A stretch of DNA of 64,000 nucleotides from JBCCTX01 sp965263105 (GTDB lineage: Bacteria > Bacteroidota > Bacteroidia > J057): positions 496,001 to 560,000 of the forward strand of contig CBDHGL010000002.1 in NCBI GenBank assembly GCA_965263105.1. Reading direction: 5' to 3'. Shown here one piece after another: positions 46,568-55,702 of the stretch. The first letter of the stretch is position 1; the number at the start of each line of letters is the position of its first letter. The position numbers and the translations under genes were made by a program. The notes beneath the pieces are model-generated. The model did not search any database. It had not been told where the DNA came from and worked only from the letters and a program-made list of their open reading frames with translations.

Positions 46568-46900
46568 CTACTCTTCTGTCAACATCTCAATAAGTAATCT
46601 TATTTCTACGTTTGAAAGGGTATCCTGCTCTGATTTATCATATATCCCTAGAAGGAAGACTGTTTCATTAACAAAACGAACAAAAGTAATGATTCTGGCC
46701 CCTCCAGATTTACCTTTCCCTTTAGATTTTAAGGCTAATCGAATCTTGTAACAATCCTTGCCAATAGAGGTGCCCATGGTTGGGTTTCCAGCGAGTTCAT
46801 CTACAATGGGGCTGAGATCTTTAGGAAGTGATCGATATTTTTTCGCGAGTTTTTTTAATTGCCTCTTAAATGGGTCTGTTGCAATTACTTCATAATTCAT
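46568..46900 (-). CDS. RelE/ParE-type toxin
   Basis: 110 residues from Met at 46900 (MNYEVIATDPFKRQLKKLAK), the usual RelE/ParE start with strand, then LAKKYRSLPKDL helix and YKIRLALKSKGKGKSGGARII, FLLGIYDKSEQDTL, typical of RelE-like mRNA interferases or ParE-like gyrase inhibitors. The start overlaps the end of the antitoxin gene by 11 bases, the common arrangement for such pairs. A longer frame from 46945 begins inside the antitoxin and is not preferred. Which of the two toxin activities applies cannot be read from sequence. Confidence 0.85.
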   Translation of the reverse strand: MNYEVIATDPFKRQLKKLAKKYRSLPKDLSPIVDELAGNPTMGTSIGKDCYKIRLALKSKGKGKSGGARIITFVRFVNETVFLLGIYDKSEQDTLSNVEIRLLIEMLTEE

Positions 46901-47102
46901 TAAGAAAGTCTTTGGCTGATTGGAGCTCTTTTTTCCCTTCTTCAAAGAGTTTTACATCCTGGAAGGCTTCTACTAAATCCTGAATAGCCTGTCCCTTTTT
47001 CTCGCCTTCAATCTCTTTCAAAATATTAATATAATCCAAGCTTTTAAGTAGTTCCAGGAAGAATGGAACTCTATTTTCTTGTATATCTATAAGAACTTTC
47101 AT
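46890..47102 (-). CDS. Antitoxin partner of the RelE-like toxin
   Basis: 70 residues, acidic. KVLIDIQENRVPFFLELLKSL is the N-terminal segment seen in many Bacteroidota RelE-partner antitoxins, followed by a long charged helix (EGKKELQSAKDFLNEL) that would wrap the toxin. The order antitoxin-toxin with an 11-base overlap supports co-transcription. No DNA-binding domain is obvious, so the complex may be weakly autoregulated. Confidence 0.8.
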   Translation of the reverse strand: MKVLIDIQENRVPFFLELLKSLDYINILKEIEGEKKGQAIQDLVEAFQDVKLFEEGKKELQSAKDFLNEL

Positions 47103-47201
47103 AGTAAAATTATATAAACCTGAATTTACGAATTTCTACCTATACAAGTTTGATCATCTAAGTAATTTGCAACTACATAATAGTCATCTATCTTTTTTCC
47201 T

Positions 47202-47765
47202 TCACTTCTTCTTCACCCTTCCCGGATTCTGCGCGATAAAAGCCGCCCAATCCTTCGCCTGTACACCCGCTTTTCCTGCCCCCACTTTCATCTGAAAGAA
47301 ATGACAGACCGCAGCTGCCAAGCCATCGGTCGCATCCATAAACTTATCCTCAGCCTTGAAGGATAACATCTGCTCCAAGGTCTTACACACCATCAGTTTA
47401 CTGGCTCGGCCATTGCCGGTGACAGCTTGCTTGATTTTTCTTGGAGCGTATTCAAAAATCTCCACTCCATTCACCAGGCCTGCGGCCATGGCCACCCCCT
47501 GGGCTCTGCCCAGCTTAAGCATGGATTGGACATTCTTTCCATGAAAGGGAGCTTCCAGGGCCATCTCCTGGGGCTCAAATTCTTGGACCAGGCTATTTAT
47601 CCGACTGAAGATCTTTTTCAATTTCTCAGGATGAGAAGCCGCTTGCTTGTCTAAGCGTATCACGCCATAGTTGAGTAAGGTCATGTTCTTACCCTTACAG
47701 GAAATCAGCCCGTATCCGGTTATACGAGTACCGGGATCTATGCCTAATATGATTCTATCTGCCAT
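47202..47765 (-). CDS. ruvC: Holliday-junction resolvase RuvC
   Basis: 187 residues. RIILGIDPGTRITGYGLI gives the first catalytic Asp; EMALEAPFHGKN the Glu; and DATDGLAAAVCHFF the C-terminal Asp pair. These acidic residues hold two Mg ions and cut Holliday junctions made during recombination, together with RuvAB (not in the window). The C-terminal 20 residues (QAKDWAAFIAQNPGRVKKK) form a longer tail than usual. Monocistronic. Confidence 0.95.
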   Translation of the reverse strand: MADRIILGIDPGTRITGYGLISCKGKNMTLLNYGVIRLDKQAASHPEKLKKIFSRINSLVQEFEPQEMALEAPFHGKNVQSMLKLGRAQGVAMAAGLVNGVEIFEYAPRKIKQAVTGNGRASKLMVCKTLEQMLSFKAEDKFMDATDGLAAAVCHFFQMKVGAGKAGVQAKDWAAFIAQNPGRVKKK

Positions 47766-47916
47766 AGAGTGTATTCTACTAAACTTCTCCCATTCTATTT
47801 TACCACAGAGAACAGGAGGAGATAAAGAGGGTCACAGAGGTTTTCAGCTTAAAAGCAGCCAATCAGTTGTATAGTTTGGGAGAATAGAAGTTCATTAATG
47901 CTAATGAAACCCCTAT

Positions 47917-47951
47917 TTTGAACTTTCCTTGAATCTATTCTGTTATATTTG
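47917..47951 (+). promoter_or_regulatory. Candidate Bacteroidota-type promoter for the AcuI-like gene
   Basis: TTTG at 47917-47920 and TATATTTG (TAnnTTTG) at 47944-47951, 23 bases between, slightly longer than the usual 19-21. The gene starts at 47994, which leaves room for a short leader. Confidence 0.4.
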
Positions 47952-47993
47952 TTCAATATAATCAAAAGTACATACTCTAAGGACTACTTACCT

Positions 47994-48992
47994 ATGGCGA
48001 TCACCTATACCGCACTCGTAGCGCGGGAAAACCAAGAGCGTTCCTTCTTACAGGAACTCCAGCAAAAATCAACCGATGATCTCCCAGAAGGAGAGGTATT
48101 GATTCGAGTTCACTACTCCTCATTGAATTACAAAGATGCCCTTTCTGCGACGGGGCATAAGGGCGTAACCCGCAATTTTCCCCATACGCCAGGCATCGAT
48201 GCGGCAGGGGTAGTCGAATCTAGTTCGGTGGACCATATAAAAGCCGGGCAGGAGGTTATCGTAACCAGCTATGACTTGGGGATGAATACTTCCGGGGGAT
48301 GGGGAGCGTATATCCGCGTTCCCGGCGAGTGGGTAGTTCCTTGTCCTTCTGGTATGAGCCTGAAGGAAAGTATGATCCTGGGAACAGCCGGTCTAACCGC
48401 TGGTTTGAGTCTGTTTAAACTCATGCGAAATGGATTGCATCCTGAAGCAGGAAAAGTGCTCGTTACTGGAGCCTCTGGGGGAGTAGGGAGTATGGCTGTA
48501 GGCCTCCTGGCCAACCTGGGCTACCAAGTAGTAGCCGCAACGGGGAAGGAGCGCGCCCACGAATTCCTCAAAAATCTGGGTGCCCAAGAGATTATCCCTC
48601 GATCCGAACTGGGAGATCCCACGCCCAAACCTCTGCTTGCGCGCCAGTATGTAGCAGCCATTGATCCCGTGGGGGGAGAAACCCTACACAATGTATTGAA
48701 ACACACCGACCAGGAAGGTTCCGTTGCCTCTTGTGGCCTTGTCGGCTCACACAAAGTAGCTATGACAGTGTATCCCTTTATCTTAAGGGGAGTAAACCTC
48801 CTGGGAATAGACTCCGCTACCTGTGAGAAGTCTACTAGAGAGACTATCTGGAAGAACCTGGCAGGTTCCTGGCATTTTGATTATCCAGAGGAACACGTTC
48901 AAAGCGTTTCCTTGGAAGAACTTAAGGAAATCATTCCCCAAATGTTGCTAGGTCGGGTAATGGGCCGTGTGCTGGTAAAACACGCATCCTAG
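47994..48992 (+). CDS. acuI: Acrylyl-CoA reductase/quinone oxidoreductase, YhdH-AcuI family
   Basis: 332 residues from ATG 47994 (MAITYTALVARE). Zinc-independent medium-chain reductase: LPEGEVLIRVHYSSLNYKD, GIDAAGVV, GTAGLTAGLSLF and the NADPH loop TGASGGVGSMAVG (near residue 155). YhdH/AcuI enzymes reduce acryloyl-CoA to propanoyl-CoA with NADPH, a step in detoxifying acrylate or in dimethylsulfoniopropionate use; the exact role here is inferred from family. The 4-base overlap of its end with the convergent MFS gene suggests tight packing. Confidence 0.88.
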   Translation: MAITYTALVARENQERSFLQELQQKSTDDLPEGEVLIRVHYSSLNYKDALSATGHKGVTRNFPHTPGIDAAGVVESSSVDHIKAGQEVIVTSYDLGMNTSGGWGAYIRVPGEWVVPCPSGMSLKESMILGTAGLTAGLSLFKLMRNGLHPEAGKVLVTGASGGVGSMAVGLLANLGYQVVAATGKERAHEFLKNLGAQEIIPRSELGDPTPKPLLARQYVAAIDPVGGETLHNVLKHTDQEGSVASCGLVGSHKVAMTVYPFILRGVNLLGIDSATCEKSTRETIWKNLAGSWHFDYPEEHVQSVSLEELKEIIPQMLLGRVMGRVLVKHAS

Positions 48993-50276
48993 AACTGCTT
49001 CTCTTCGCGATAATGTCGGGAGGCCAAGTAGAAGCACAAGGCTGCTATGCTTCCCGTTATAAAGGTGATGGAAAAGGCATATCTCAAGGAGTCTACCCCA
49101 TAGGTGGGCTCTAACCAATCGCTCAGAATCCCAATGGTAACGGGCCCCAGACCCAAACCAATTAAATTCAGCACAAAGAAGAGGACCGCTGAAGCCAGGG
49201 CACGCATATTAGCAGGCACCAAGCTATGGGTAACAGCGAGTGATGGGCCCATATATACGGTGGTGAACAAGGTTGGAGATAAATAAACTTATCAAGGCAA
49301 CCTGAGCCGTTTGGCCAAAGAATAAAAAGTAGGACACAGGTAGGTTTAAAACTGCCATCACCACGGAAAGCCACAGATACCAACGCAAATCTTTATGGCG
49401 AAGTTTGTCGGCTATATAGCCCCCGCCAAAGGTTCCAATCATTCCTCCCAAGCCAATGGCCAGTCCCATATAAACGCCAACCTGGGCCGTATCCATATCA
49501 AAGATTCGCGCCAAAAAGGGGGCGTAAAAATTTCCTACTCCATATAAGCCAAAGGTGTGAAAGCCCGTAGCCAAGGCAAGAAATACGAAGGTTTTCTTGC
49601 TGAGTAAAAAACGCAATACATCCCAAAAAGTAGTCTCCTCTTTTGCCTCGATGGCCTGGGTATCCGAGTAGCCTTTGGGCGGTTCTTTGACCGTAAAATA
49701 GACCAATAGGGAGTAGAGTATCCCTGGAATTCCCACCGCATAGAAGGCTACACGCCAGCCAAACTCTTTGGCTATATAGCCTCCAACTATAAAGCCGACG
49801 AAAATTCCCAGGTATATCCCGGTTGAATAAACTGCAAGGGCACTAGCTCTTTTTTCTGGAGGATAATAGTCCGAGACCAGGGCATGAGAAGGGGGACTAC
49901 AGCCTGCCTCTCCAATCCCTACCCCGACTCTGGCGAGAAAAAGCTGGAGGTAATTCTGGGCAAGCCCCGACAGGGCTGTCATTCCAGACCATAAGGCAAG
50001 GGATATGGCAATAATCAGTTTTCTCGAACCCTTATCCGCCCAACGCGCCACCGGAATGCCCAACGTAACATAGAGAATAGCGAAGGCAAAGCCCGTCAGC
50101 AAGCCCAGTTGCGTATCCGAAAGTCCTAATTCTGCCTTAATGGGTTCTTGGAGAATGACCAGAATCTGCCGATCGATGAAATTGAAGGTATATACACCTG
50201 TTAGAAGGAGAAGAACGTATCGGGTGTAGCCCCTACTGTATTGGGGGAGACTGGCATTCGCTTGGGGTTCGTTCAT
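48989..50276 (-). CDS. MFS transporter (spinster-like); frame break near 49268
   Basis: About 429 residues. VLLLLTGVYTFNFIDRQILVIL is helix 1; GIPVARWADKGSRKLIIAI the motif A loop; 12 hydrophobic segments follow. This subgroup (spinster-like) is often found with catabolic genes in marine bacteria; substrate unknown. The first frame ends in ALISLFISNLVHHRIYG and stops at 49224; dropping one base near 49264-49272 gives ISNLFTTVYMGPSLAVTHSLVP, continuing the last two helices to 48989. Error and decay are both possible. Confidence 0.85.
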
Positions 50277-50394
50277 AAGGATTGGGTAGTGGTAGTTCTA
50301 AAGAGAAGTTAGGCTGAAATCCTGGGAAAAACAATTTGCTGGGCCTATTAGTATCCCTAACATATACTGATTGAATACTTAAATTGATGGCCAA

Positions 50395-51429
50395 ATGTCA
50401 AACTCTAAGATAAAATCCGTTAAAGCTCTAGGCTTCCCCTGGGAAACCCAGGATCCCTTTCTTTTTTGTGTGCACCATGCAGATGCCTACCCACGTGGCA
50501 ATGAGCACTTGGGTCCAGATGCTTCGCTGCAAGGGAGAAATCTAGGCCAGGACTTTACGGTGAAAGATGGTTGGCGTATGTACCACGGTCGCACCGTACC
50601 CGGCTTTCCCGCTCACCCCCATAGCGGCTTTGAGACCATTACCATCGTATTGGAAGGCTTGGTTGATCACTCCGATTCCCTTGGAGCCGCAGGACGCTTT
50701 GGCTTTGGCGATGTGCAGTGGATGACAGCCGGCAAGGGGGTACAACACAGTGAAATGTTTCCCCTACTTCATCAAGACAAAGAAAATCCACTGGAACTAT
50801 TCCAGATTTGGCTCAACCTACCTCGTGCCAGCAAACAGGTAGAACCCCATTTTTCCATGTTATGGGGAGAGACCATTCCTTTTGTAGCGCATAAAGACCA
50901 ACAGGACAGGCAAACTACTATTCGAGTCATTGCGGGAACCTATGGTGATCATATCGCACCCGCCCCACCGCCTGACTCCTGGGCAGCAGATCCCGCTAAT
51001 GGAGTGGCTATCTGGTCGATTCGGATGGAGGGTAATGCCCAGATCAGTCTTCCTCCCGCTGGGGAAGGAATTAACCGTACCTTGTATTTCTTCAAAGGAG
51101 AATCGCTAAACATAGAGAACCAAGAGATTGCTCCTTATCACGGCGCTGAGTTAGTAGGGAATGCAGAAATTCTACTTAAAAATGGAGGAGAAGAAACCCA
51201 CCTGCTCCTATTGCAAGGAAAGCCCATAGGAGAACCCGTGGTTCAATACGGGCCCTTTGTCGCCAATAGTCAGGCTGAAATTCGTCAAGCAATGGCCACC
51301 TTTCAGCAGACCCAGTTTGGTGGATGGCCCTGGGGTAAGCATGACAATGTCCACGATCGAGAGAAAGGGCGTTTTGCGATTCACGCAGATGGACGGGTGG
51401 AGGAGAAAGGGGGAATGGAGAATGGTTAA
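50395..51429 (+). CDS. Pirin family protein
   Basis: 344 residues, two cupin folds. The metal site HPHSGFETITIVLEG with HSE in GVQHSEMFP is complete, as in pirins that act as quercetinases or iron-dependent cofactors. A second cupin without ligands follows. Pirins vary widely in role, from dioxygenase to transcription cofactor, so none is assigned. Longer than the usual 230-300 residues, mainly in loops. The MFS gene is divergent; its end is followed by a TGTGGAC-type foldback repeat. Confidence 0.9.
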   Translation: MSNSKIKSVKALGFPWETQDPFLFCVHHADAYPRGNEHLGPDASLQGRNLGQDFTVKDGWRMYHGRTVPGFPAHPHSGFETITIVLEGLVDHSDSLGAAGRFGFGDVQWMTAGKGVQHSEMFPLLHQDKENPLELFQIWLNLPRASKQVEPHFSMLWGETIPFVAHKDQQDRQTTIRVIAGTYGDHIAPAPPPDSWAADPANGVAIWSIRMEGNAQISLPPAGEGINRTLYFFKGESLNIENQEIAPYHGAELVGNAEILLKNGGEETHLLLLQGKPIGEPVVQYGPFVANSQAEIRQAMATFQQTQFGGWPWGKHDNVHDREKGRFAIHADGRVEEKGGMENG

Positions 51430-51430
51430 G

Positions 51431-51513
51431 TAGTCCATAGTCGATGGTCCACAGTTTTTACGTGATGGATATCACCTGTTTTTGCTGTGGACTGTGGTCT
51501 GCCGACTATTAAC
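51431..51513. repeat. Foldback TGTGGAC/GTCGAC repeat unit
   Basis: Inverted units 51431-51454 (TAGTCCATAGTCGATGGTCC start) and 51485-51513 (CTGTGGACTGTGGTCTGCCG start) lie just after the pirin stop and before the convergent exported-protein gene. Other copies: 9068, 18178-18240, 18331, 22428 and 35307. Position at gene ends suggests a role in ending or stabilising transcripts. Confidence 0.55.
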
Positions 51514-51613
51514 TAGCTTATTAGTCCACGGTTTGAGGGGTGAGGGAACAGGTGAGAGGAGAAAGAAATCTATCCCTCATAACAAATTAAAAACGCTCTC
51601 CTTCCAGCTCTCT

Positions 51614-53092
51614 CTATCCATCAAATTGTACTTTCACAACGGAGAGCTTTTTCCCACGTCCTTGAAAGTATACCATGATAGCTGTATTGTTGTTTACCTG
51701 TTCACAAAAGCGTGGATAAAACTCGTTGCCATAGCGGTAATCGGAGAAGAGAGGTACCCTACTTGATACGTCTCCTTGTATGTCTACAGCATTGTAGTAT
51801 ACATTGACCTTATTCCGTCGGGGCTTATACTCGTAGAAAATATAATTCCCCGTACCTCCGATGGCATTGAAATAGGACAGGCTGGCAGGGGATTCTCCGA
51901 TCTGGTTTTTGTCCACAATGGCATGCCATTCGATTTCCCCATTCCCATTGATAGAGGTAAGGATGACGTCTTCATAATGGAATACATCCCGATTTACCCA
52001 ATATCCATATATGTCTCTGTAAGGGCGAGAAGTCACGTAGAACTTCTCCGCCAACAGCAGCACTCCCCCATCTGATCGAAGGATAATTCCATCCTCTGGA
52101 TCGAGGTAAAAATCCTTGAGTTCTCTTCCTCGGTTGATTTGTCCGCCAGACAGGTAATTGGATAAAAAGTTCTCGCCAAATTTTTCCGTTGCGTTCATCA
52201 GAATATCTCCGTTGGGTGCCACTTTCTGTAAAAGGGTTCCTACGATCTGGTAGTCTGCCCTATTGGAGTAAAAGCCTGCCAGATAGATATTTTCATCCCT
52301 ATCTAGCCGGAAGGCAAGGTCAGAGATGAAACGACTCCCTAAATCCACGGCCAATTCCTGCCCAGTCTGAGTATCGTTGTCATGCCGGTAGATGATATAC
52401 TTATAGTCATCTATATCTCGGACCCGGTTGCGAACGGTAAACTTCCCTAAAAGGAACACATTCCCCTGGTTGCTTACACGGACCGTCCGCACACCGAAAC
52501 GGTTATCGGGATATTTCAAGGAAATTTCTCCACTTGACACATAGTCTCCTTCATCATCAAATAAATAGTACAGAATCTCTTCCGTATCCCGTTTGTTTTT
52601 GAGGTTTTTAAAACACAAGAGTTTGCGCTTGTTGGGAGAAAGCACATATTGTAGTTCTACCTTTTGCTCCTTTTCCAGCGGATAGATGGAAAGAATCTCT
52701 CTATCCACCAATTCATTCCCGTCCAAATCGTATTCATAATAATAGGATTTAATTACGCCTTCTTTAGGGAACGTTTCAGAGACGAAGACAAAGATGTACT
52801 GGCCTACTATAGAGACAAAATCTATAGACTTCCGCTCACTCTGCTCCAATACCTGCTTCTCCCATTCTTCCTTCAGGTTACGATCGTACTTTCTGATACC
52901 GATATAGCGAGAGGAAACCCTACTCAAAGGTCCTAAGGTTATCAGTCCCTGATCTATCGGAGAATATTCATAAAACTCGGGCTTGGGATCATTTTTTCCC
53001 AAATCCAGACGGGCAACAATATTGGATTTTTGTCCATACACAAGGCTCGAGAGCCCCCACACTATCAAACATAAAATTCTAACTGTATTCAT
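51614..53092 (-). CDS. Exported propeller-like protein of unknown function
   Basis: 492 residues from Met at 53092 (MNTVRILCLIVWG), 7 bases after the small membrane gene; an upstream start at 53113 would overlap it by 14 bases. Signal peptide (SSLVYGQ), then repeated beta segments with Asp/Gly turns (FLLGKFTVRNRV, YLAGFYSNRADY, VLLLAEKFYV), which suggest a propeller or beta-sandwich array. Not a named family. No lipobox or sorting domain. It forms a unit with the upstream small membrane protein and is divergent from the caspase protein, which has a similar repeat character. Confidence 0.7.
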   Translation of the reverse strand: MNTVRILCLIVWGLSSLVYGQKSNIVARLDLGKNDPKPEFYEYSPIDQGLITLGPLSRVSSRYIGIRKYDRNLKEEWEKQVLEQSERKSIDFVSIVGQYIFVFVSETFPKEGVIKSYYYEYDLDGNELVDREILSIYPLEKEQKVELQYVLSPNKRKLLCFKNLKNKRDTEEILYYLFDDEGDYVSSGEISLKYPDNRFGVRTVRVSNQGNVFLLGKFTVRNRVRDIDDYKYIIYRHDNDTQTGQELAVDLGSRFISDLAFRLDRDENIYLAGFYSNRADYQIVGTLLQKVAPNGDILMNATEKFGENFLSNYLSGGQINRGRELKDFYLDPEDGIILRSDGGVLLLAEKFYVTSRPYRDIYGYWVNRDVFHYEDVILTSINGNGEIEWHAIVDKNQIGESPASLSYFNAIGGTGNYIFYEYKPRRNKVNVYYNAVDIQGDVSSRVPLFSDYRYGNEFYPRFCEQVNNNTAIMVYFQGRGKKLSVVKVQFDG

Positions 53093-53099
53093 AAAAGTA

Positions 53100-53297
53100 T
53101 TAACGCTTATCATTTTTCAAAGTTCTATAGGCCCTGGAGAAACGTAATCCTCCATATACTACCAATATAATCCCCAAAAGAGTGGAATGTAACCCTGAAA
53201 GCCGTAAGGCTGGTGGGGGATAAAAGGGAATTACGATGCCCATAATAATAAAGAACAGGCTCATGACCAGTCCTAAATATGAGAGTGCTTTAGTCAT
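53100..53297 (-). CDS. Small two-helix membrane protein
   Basis: 65 residues with two hydrophobic helices (ALSYLGLVMSLFFIIMGIVI and LLGIILVVYGGLRF) joined by FYPPPALRLSGLHS, and a basic tail. Short membrane proteins of this shape are common in Bacteroidota but have no known role. The stop overlaps the longest possible frame of the following exported gene, so the two are probably translated together. Confidence 0.65.
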   Translation of the reverse strand: MTKALSYLGLVMSLFFIIMGIVIPFYPPPALRLSGLHSTLLGIILVVYGGLRFSRAYRTLKNDKR

Positions 53298-53468
53298 AGT
53301 ATACGGGTTTGGTTCTTTTTGTGATCAAAAAATACGAAACTTCTTGCTCTATTTCCGTATTATGTGTATAATAGTCAAGCAAGCGTAGGCAATTTTTTTT
53401 CATTCTTTCCACACCAAAAAATACTTATTGGCATAGTTTTACGTGTTATAGTAAAGTTTCTTATCTGT

Positions 53469-53476
53469 TAAATTTG
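53469..53476 (+). promoter_or_regulatory. Candidate -7 box for the caspase gene
   Basis: TAAATTTG fits TAnnTTTG and lies 67 bases before the start codon. I did not find a clear TTTG at the expected distance upstream, so support is partial. Confidence 0.3.
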
Positions 53477-53542
53477 TCCGAGCAGTTTTGTTTAGGTACA
53501 AATTGCAAGTTTCTGAGCTTATTCTAGTAAAACTATTCTTAT

Positions 53543-55648
53543 ATGAAATCGTTTGCTGTTTCCTTACTGGTTATCACCCCCCTCTTATTTTCTCAAGTTT
53601 TTGGGCAATCTGTATTCTCTCGTGCATTCGGAGAAGAGGAAGATGAAAAGGCTTTATCGGGCATTCAAACCTCATCAGGAGCCTATGTAGTGGCTGGGCT
53701 AACCTTTTCCCATGGGAAGGGCAAGAGTGATATTTGGGTGATGAAGTTATCTCCCAACGGCCAGGAGATGTGGAGAAAATACTTGGGCAGCGATGATTTC
53801 GATTGGGCAAATGATATTATAGAAACCCGAGAGGGGGACTATGTGGTAGCGGGATATAGCCAGGATCCTGAGTCAGGGAATAACAATGCCTGGGTAGTGT
53901 CCTTGGATAGAATGGGCCGAATTAACTGGTCACATACCTATGGGGGAAAAGAGGGAGATGAGGCCAAAAGCATTATTCAAACCCGAGATGGCGGCTTCGC
54001 CGTTGCAGGTTTTTCCCATTCCTATGGGGAGGGCAAAAGTGACATGTGGCTACTCAAGCTCAATGAAAGAGGGGAAGATATGTGGCAGAGAATATATGGC
54101 GATGAGGGAAGCGACAAGGCCTATGATCTGGTTCAAACCACGGATGGAGGCTTTATCCTTGCGGGATATGCCACAGGCTATGCCACACAAAATACCGAGG
54201 ACAAGGCTGATGTCATATTGATCAAGACCAATAGCTTGGGAGAGATTGATTGGATAAAAAATTACGGAACGCGCGAAAACGAGACAGCAGAAGCCATCAT
54301 AGCAACCAAAGACGGAAACTTCGTGTATGCTGGATGGAAACAACAGTCCAAATCCCGGTATCTAGATGGTATTGTCATGAAAATTGACCCCTACGGAGAG
54401 AAAATCTGGTCTGATATATTTAAGCTTGATAAAAAAAATAAAGACGACGATAGGAAAGAGGTATTTTACGACCTGGATGAGACAGCAGATGGTTCACTGC
54501 TTTTGGCCGGAGCTACAACTTCCAATTCAAATTTGAAGGCAGCCTTCTGGCTGACCAAAATTTCTAGTGAGGGAGAGCAAATATGGTCAAAAACATCAGA
54601 AGGTACTTCTCATGACTTTGCCTATTCGGTAACGGCCACACAAGATGGTGGTATCTTCATAGCAGGAAGTACCGATAGCTATTCAGCGGGGGGGTGTGAT
54701 ATGTGGGTGGTCAAAACGGATGCTTCCGGCAAAATATGGCCACCGGATACTGAAGCCGCCTGGCGCTATAATCCCCAAAACTCTCGTAGGTCTGAGTTGG
54801 AAGAAATAGAAGAACACTTCAAACCCAACCTCTACATACTCTCTGTGGGTGTTTCCCAATACAAGGACAGTACTGTCAACCTAGCATATGCAGCCCATGA
54901 CGCAGATTCTATCGTACGGAAGTTTGAAAAAATGGAAGGGAAACTCTTCCGGGAAGTACATGCGACCTTATTAAAGGACTCACTGGCGACCCTTACTGAA
55001 ATTAAGAAAGGGATCAGTTGGCTGGAGAGACAGGCTACACAAAAAGATTTGATTTTGGTTTTCATCTCCTCTCATGGAGCGCTGGACCACAAAGGGAACC
55101 TATTCCTTCTTCCACATGACTTTAATGGATACCACTTATTTGCTACTGGGCTTAATATCAATGATGTTACGGAAGGCATGAATGGTACCCCGTGTAAAAA
55201 GCTTATTTTACTAGATGCTTGTCATAGCGGCTCTGCGCTAAATACCATGGACTTAGCCTATGCTAAGTCTGCCGATTTATATCCCATCGTTAAGGAGTTA
55301 TTAGACGCAGAACCTGGCTTGACGATTATGACATCTTCAGCTGGAACAGAGAAATCCTTCGAAATTCAAACTGACGGAGAAAGCATGGGGCAAGGGATAT
55401 TCACCCGTGCTATCCTTGATGGGTTGGGCGGATCTGCTGATTACAACAAGGATCGGGTAGTGAATTTAATGGAACTCAACCTCTATGTAACAGAAAGTGT
55501 AAAAGAACTTACGGACGGCCAACAGCATCCATTTACCCCCATCAATCAATTTGGGAATATCCCTTTGTACTTGGTTCCCAAAGAGAAGAAGCCCTTGAAA
55601 CTCAACATACCCAATATTATTCCTAATAATAAGAGGAGGAGGAGATAA
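53543..55648 (+). CDS. Exported beta-propeller/caspase (peptidase C14) protein
   Basis: 701 residues. Signal peptide ending FGQS. Residues about 30-400 are seven repeated units with the pattern GGFxxAG and WVxKL (for example DGGFAVAGFSHSYGEGKSDM), likely a propeller. From about 430 a caspase-like domain: LYILSVGVSQYKDS, then the catalytic His511 in SSHG and Cys560 in DACHSG, both intact, and VKELL after the Cys. DYNKDRVVNLMEL near residue 634 fits a calcium-loop pattern. The basic tail ends RRRR. Such caspase-type proteins cleave after specific residues, but the target is unknown; an exported place argues against a typical intracellular death role. Divergent from the propeller-like gene. Confidence 0.88.
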   Translation: MKSFAVSLLVITPLLFSQVFGQSVFSRAFGEEEDEKALSGIQTSSGAYVVAGLTFSHGKGKSDIWVMKLSPNGQEMWRKYLGSDDFDWANDIIETREGDYVVAGYSQDPESGNNNAWVVSLDRMGRINWSHTYGGKEGDEAKSIIQTRDGGFAVAGFSHSYGEGKSDMWLLKLNERGEDMWQRIYGDEGSDKAYDLVQTTDGGFILAGYATGYATQNTEDKADVILIKTNSLGEIDWIKNYGTRENETAEAIIATKDGNFVYAGWKQQSKSRYLDGIVMKIDPYGEKIWSDIFKLDKKNKDDDRKEVFYDLDETADGSLLLAGATTSNSNLKAAFWLTKISSEGEQIWSKTSEGTSHDFAYSVTATQDGGIFIAGSTDSYSAGGCDMWVVKTDASGKIWPPDTEAAWRYNPQNSRRSELEEIEEHFKPNLYILSVGVSQYKDSTVNLAYAAHDADSIVRKFEKMEGKLFREVHATLLKDSLATLTEIKKGISWLERQATQKDLILVFISSHGALDHKGNLFLLPHDFNGYHLFATGLNINDVTEGMNGTPCKKLILLDACHSGSALNTMDLAYAKSADLYPIVKELLDAEPGLTIMTSSAGTEKSFEIQTDGESMGQGIFTRAILDGLGGSADYNKDRVVNLMELNLYVTESVKELTDGQQHPFTPINQFGNIPLYLVPKEKKPLKLNIPNIIPNNKRRRR

Positions 55649-55664
55649 AAGAACCGTATGAAAT

Positions 55665-55702
55665 AAAAAATCCCCGAGTTTGATGAACTCGGGGATTTTT
55701 TT
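55665..55702. terminator. Bidirectional terminator between caspase and dnaJ
   Basis: 16-bp stem (55665-55680 with 55686-55701) and a 5-base loop, arm AAAAAATCCCCGAGTT, with T runs on either strand. It separates the convergent caspase gene and the dnaJ-grpE unit. Confidence 0.9.
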
